Origin: Pseudolabrys sp.
Lineage (GTDB): Bacteria > Pseudomonadota > Alphaproteobacteria > Rhizobiales > Xanthobacteraceae
Length of the DNA: 57,585 nucleotides
Direction: 5' to 3'
Assembly (NCBI GenBank): GCA_026125895.1
Contig: JAHCKG010000027.1
Span: 1-57,585 of the forward strand
Below the pieces are notes generated by a model, which saw only the letters and a list, made by a program, of their open reading frames with translations, was not told the DNA's origin and ran no database searches. Shown one piece after another: positions 54,882 through 57,585 of the stretch (the first letter of the stretch is position 1; each line of letters begins with the position of its first letter). Position numbers and translations under genes: made by a program.

Positions 54882-55982
54882 ATGCCGGATAACATTCGCA
54901 TTGCGATTGACGCGATGGGCGGCGACCACGGCCCGTCGGTGGTCTTGCCGGGTTGCGACATCGCGCTCGAGCGCCACCCCGACATCCAGTTCCTGCTGTT
55001 CGGCGACAGCGCCTCGGTCGAGCCGGTGCTCGCCTCGCTGCCGCGGCTGAAGGCCAAATCCACCTTCACCCACACTGAAGTGTCGATCCGCATGGACGAC
55101 AAGCCGAGCCAGGCATTGCGCTATGGCCGCGGCAAATCGTCGATGTGGCTGGCTATCGACGCCGTGAAGAAGGGCGAGGCCGACGTTGCGGTCTCAGCCG
55201 GCAACACCGGCGCGCTGATGGCGATGTCCTGGTTCAACCTGAAAATGATGGAGGGCATCGAGCGCCCTGCCATTGCCGGCCTGTGGCCGACGCTCAAGGG
55301 CGAGTCCGTGGTCCTCGATGTCGGCGCCGCGATCGGCGCCGATGAGGCGCATCTCATCAATCTCGCCGTCATGGGCAGCGCCATGGCACGCGTGCTGTTC
55401 GATATCGAGCGACCGACGGTTGGCCTCCTCAATATCGGCGTCGAGGAAGTCAAAGGCCTCGAACAGGTGCGCGAGGCCGGCCGCATCCTGCGTGAAGGCG
55501 ACTTCCCGCATTTCGATTACCAAGGCTTCGTCGAGGGCGACGACATCGGCAAGGGCACGGTGGACGTCGTCGTCACCGAAGGCTTTGCCGGCAATATCGC
55601 GCTCAAGACCGCCGAAGGCACCGCCAAGCAGTTCGCGCAGTATTTGCGCGCCGCCATGGGCCGGACTTGGCGCTCGCGGCTCGGTTACCTGCTGGCCAAA
55701 CCGGCCTTCGACACGCTGCGCGAAAAAATGGACCCGCGGAAAGCCAATGGCGGCGTCTTTCTGGGGCTCAACGGCGTTGTCATCAAAAGCCATGGTGGCG
55801 CCGATGCCGAAGGTTACGCCTCGGCGATTGATATGGGTTACGACATGATCCGGTACGAGCTTCTCGCCAAGATCGGCCAGTCTTTGGCCCGCGATCTTCA
55901 GGCGCGCGCCGCCGCGCAAGTGAGCAAGGAAGCCGGCAAGGACGCGGTGACGGAACCGGTGGCGAATGGGGCGGCCTCGTGA
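54882..55982 (+). CDS. plsX: phosphate acyltransferase PlsX
   Basis: Converts acyl-ACP to acyl-phosphate for phospholipid synthesis. 366 residues from ATG 54882 ([18 protein letters not shown]). Family marks are [24 protein letters not shown] and [24 protein letters not shown]. Its TGA stop overlaps the GTG start of fabH (GTGA), so plsX and fabH are translationally coupled. Confidence 0.95.
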   Translation: MPDNIRIAIDAMGGDHGPSVVLPGCDIALERHPDIQFLLFGDSASVEPVLASLPRLKAKSTFTHTEVSIRMDDKPSQALRYGRGKSSMWLAIDAVKKGEADVAVSAGNTGALMAMSWFNLKMMEGIERPAIAGLWPTLKGESVVLDVGAAIGADEAHLINLAVMGSAMARVLFDIERPTVGLLNIGVEEVKGLEQVREAGRILREGDFPHFDYQGFVEGDDIGKGTVDVVVTEGFAGNIALKTAEGTAKQFAQYLRAAMGRTWRSRLGYLLAKPAFDTLREKMDPRKANGGVFLGLNGVVIKSHGGADAEGYASAIDMGYDMIRYELLAKIGQSLARDLQARAAAQVSKEAGKDAVTEPVANGAAS

Positions 55983-56956
55983 GTGTAATTCGTTCGGTTG
56001 TTCTGGGCTGCGGCAGCTATTTGCCGGCGCGTATCCTCTCCAATGACGAGTTGGCGAAGTCGGTCGACACCACCGACGAGTGGATCGTGCAGCGCACCGG
56101 CATTCATGAGCGTCACATCGCCGCCGATGGCGAGCTGACCTCGGACCTCGCCACCCACGCCGCCAAGGCGGCGCTGGCGCACGCCCACGTCGAGGCGAGC
56201 AGCATCGACCTCATCATTCTCGCCACCGCGACGCCCGACCAGACCTTTCCGGCGACGGCGGTGACGGTGCAGAACAACCTCGGCATCTCCACCGGCTTCG
56301 CCTTCGACCTCCAGGCGGTGTGCTCCGGTTTCGTCTACGCGCTGTCGATCGCCGACAGTATGCTGCGCACCGGCCCGCACAAGCGGGCGCTGGTCATCGG
56401 CGCCGAGACCTTCTCCCGCATCCTCGACTGGAACGACCGCACCACCTGCGTGCTATTCGGCGACGGGGCGGGGGCCGTGGTGCTCGAGGCCCAGGAGCAG
56501 CCGGGCAGCACGAGCGACCGCGGCATCCTGACCACCCATTTGCGCTCCGACGGCAAGCACAAGTCCAAGCTCTATGTCGACGGCGGCCCGTCCTCGACGC
56601 AGACCGTGGGCCATCTGCGCATGGAGGGCCGCGAGGTGTTCAAGCATGCGGTGGCCATGATCACCGACGTGATCGAGGACGCCTTCGCCGCTACCGGAAC
56701 CACGGCCGCCGATATCGACTGGTTCGTGCCGCACCAGGCCAACAAGCGGATCATCGACGGTTCGGCCCATAAACTCGGCATTTCGCCGGAAAAAGTGGTG
56801 ATGACGGTCGATCGCCACGGCAACACCTCCGCCGCCTCCATCCCCCTGGCGCTGGCCGACGCGGTCGCGGACCGGCGGATCAAGCGCGGCAACCTCATCC
56901 TGCTCGAGGCCATGGGCGGCGGCTTCACCTGGGGCTCGGCGCTGCTGCGGTGGTAG
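55979..56956 (+). CDS. fabH: beta-ketoacyl-ACP synthase III
   Basis: Condenses acetyl-CoA with malonyl-ACP to start fatty-acid elongation. 325 residues, starting GTG at 55979. The catalytic triad is present: Cys in [13 protein letters not shown], His in [13 protein letters not shown] and Asn in [10 protein letters not shown]. The phospholipid-acyltransferase neighbour plsX gives a lipid-synthesis operon. Confidence 0.96.
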   Translation: MSVIRSVVLGCGSYLPARILSNDELAKSVDTTDEWIVQRTGIHERHIAADGELTSDLATHAAKAALAHAHVEASSIDLIILATATPDQTFPATAVTVQNNLGISTGFAFDLQAVCSGFVYALSIADSMLRTGPHKRALVIGAETFSRILDWNDRTTCVLFGDGAGAVVLEAQEQPGSTSDRGILTTHLRSDGKHKSKLYVDGGPSSTQTVGHLRMEGREVFKHAVAMITDVIEDAFAATGTTAADIDWFVPHQANKRIIDGSAHKLGISPEKVVMTVDRHGNTSAASIPLALADAVADRRIKRGNLILLEAMGGGFTWGSALLRW

Positions 56957-57004
56957 AGGAAAAAATGCGGCATCGGGCGCGGCGCCACCGCCGCAAATCG
57001 CCCG

Positions 57005-57033
57005 TTGACCCGCTCCGATAGAGCTAATATCGT
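57005..57033 (+). promoter_or_regulatory. candidate sigma-70 promoter of ihfA
   Basis: TTGACC (57005-57010), 17-bp spacer, TATCGT (57028-57033). It lies 43 bp before ATG 57077. Confidence 0.6.
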
Positions 57034-57076
57034 CGATTATTCAGCGAGATATCTTCGCCATGGGTTGGGCAGGGCG

Positions 57077-57397
57077 ATGTCCGGTAAAACAGTAACGAGA
57101 GCGGATCTCTGCGAGGCCGTCTACCAGAAGGTGGGGCTGTCGCGGACCGAATCCGCATCCTTGGTCGAATTGGTCCTGAAGGAGATCACCGATTGCCTCG
57201 AAAAGGGCGAAACGGTGAAGCTTTCGTCCTTCGGCAGCTTCGTCGTGCGCAAAAAAGGCCAGCGCATCGGCCGTAATCCGAAAACCGGCAAGGAAGTTCC
57301 CATTTCGCCGCGCCGGGTGATGGTGTTCAAGCCGTCCGCCATTCTGAAGCAGCGAATAAACGGGCATAACGTCGCCGACGAAGCCGAGCGCGCGTAA
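57077..57397 (+). CDS. ihfA: integration host factor subunit alpha
   Basis: Histone-like DNA-bending protein with IHF-beta. 106 residues from ATG 57077 ([20 protein letters not shown]). The body has [26 protein letters not shown] and the DNA-binding arm [23 protein letters not shown]. An earlier in-frame start would read through the promoter. It is followed by a MerR gene, the usual alphaproteobacterial order. Confidence 0.94.
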   Translation: MSGKTVTRADLCEAVYQKVGLSRTESASLVELVLKEITDCLEKGETVKLSSFGSFVVRKKGQRIGRNPKTGKEVPISPRRVMVFKPSAILKQRINGHNVADEAERA

Positions 57398-57457
57398 CAA
57401 CGCCGTCGCTTTCGTGTAGATTTGCGACTCCACAAGCTCAAGGCAGGTGAGGCCGCT

Positions 57458-57585
57458 TTGGACAACAAGGCGCCGGACGCATTCCGTACCATCAGTGAAG
57501 TGGCCGACGAACTCGATCTGCCGCAACACGTCCTGCGCTTTTGGGAAAGCCGCTTCACCGAAATCAAGCCGATGAAGCGCGGCGG
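57458..57585 (+). CDS. MerR-family transcriptional regulator, 5' part (runs off the window)
   Basis: The first 42 codons only. It starts TTG at 57458 ([20 protein letters not shown]), preceded by AGGCAGGTGAGG. The following [23 protein letters not shown] is the MerR winged-helix start. The rest is outside the window. Confidence 0.8.
   Translation, partial: MDNKAPDAFRTISEVADELDLPQHVLRFWESRFTEIKPMKRG

Overview
The window looks like chromosomal core DNA of an alphaproteobacterium of the order Hyphomicrobiales (Rhizobiales), close to the Bradyrhizobium / Xanthobacteraceae type. The evidence is high GC, a single Rsh-type (p)ppGpp enzyme, an Asp-rich (Mg-type) HemB, an LdtR-type MarR regulator, a Bpt N-end-rule transferase, the conserved gene orders dapA-smpB, rpoZ-rsh-pdxJ-acpS-lepB-rnc-era-recO and glyA-nrdR-ribD-ribE-ribH-nusB-thiL, and many paired-palindrome intergenic repeats of a kind common in this group. 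I saw no rRNA or tRNA gene, no CRISPR array, no transposase and no phage gene.

Layout. 1-5165: alpha/beta hydrolase and a soluble lytic transglycosylase on the minus strand, then dapA and smpB. 5175-8248, minus strand: a PLP enzyme, periplasmic Cu/Zn superoxide dismutase, and a family-5 uracil-DNA glycosylase behind a NYN-domain protein. 8576-16311, plus strand: rpoZ, rsh, then a tightly packed growth block (pdxJ, acpS, lepB, rnc, era, recO) covering stress signalling, cofactor and lipid supply, secretion and RNA processing. 16379-17044: two tandem paralogous genes for tiny secreted Cys/Arg-rich proteins. 17349-24889: parC, a thioesterase, a CPA2 antiporter fused to Usp domains, an Nramp metal transporter behind a TTGCAA-repeat operator, and bpt. 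24998-33064: RDD protein, ilvA, a SulP-STAS-cNMP transporter, a small membrane protein, an orphan molybdenum hydroxylase large subunit and hemB.

33189-37317: a guanidine-II-like leader before sugE/gdx, then a valine-degradation set (acyl-CoA dehydrogenase, 3-hydroxyisobutyryl-CoA hydrolase, 3-hydroxyisobutyrate dehydrogenase). 37574-39890: LdtR-like regulator and several small genes, including a ribbon-helix-helix protein with a GTTGAG operator. 40035-46062: glyA, nrdR, the riboflavin genes, nusB and thiL. 46151-50685: FMN oxidase, MFS transporter, GNAT enzyme, a secreted protein with a ClpP-like segment, and a gene-free stretch of about 0.9 kb bounded by direct repeats. 50686-57585: hppA, bamE, a cytochrome bc1 chaperone, yceD-like gene, plsX-fabH, ihfA and the 5' end of a MerR gene.

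Most of the window is ordinary housekeeping. The points most worth a second look are the tandem C-x5-C-x8/9-C-x5-C secreted peptides, the guanidine-II-like leader, the putative manganese operator, the paired-palindrome repeats that sometimes carry the ribosome binding site of the next gene, and genes whose -10 box sits 6-9 nt before the start codon.
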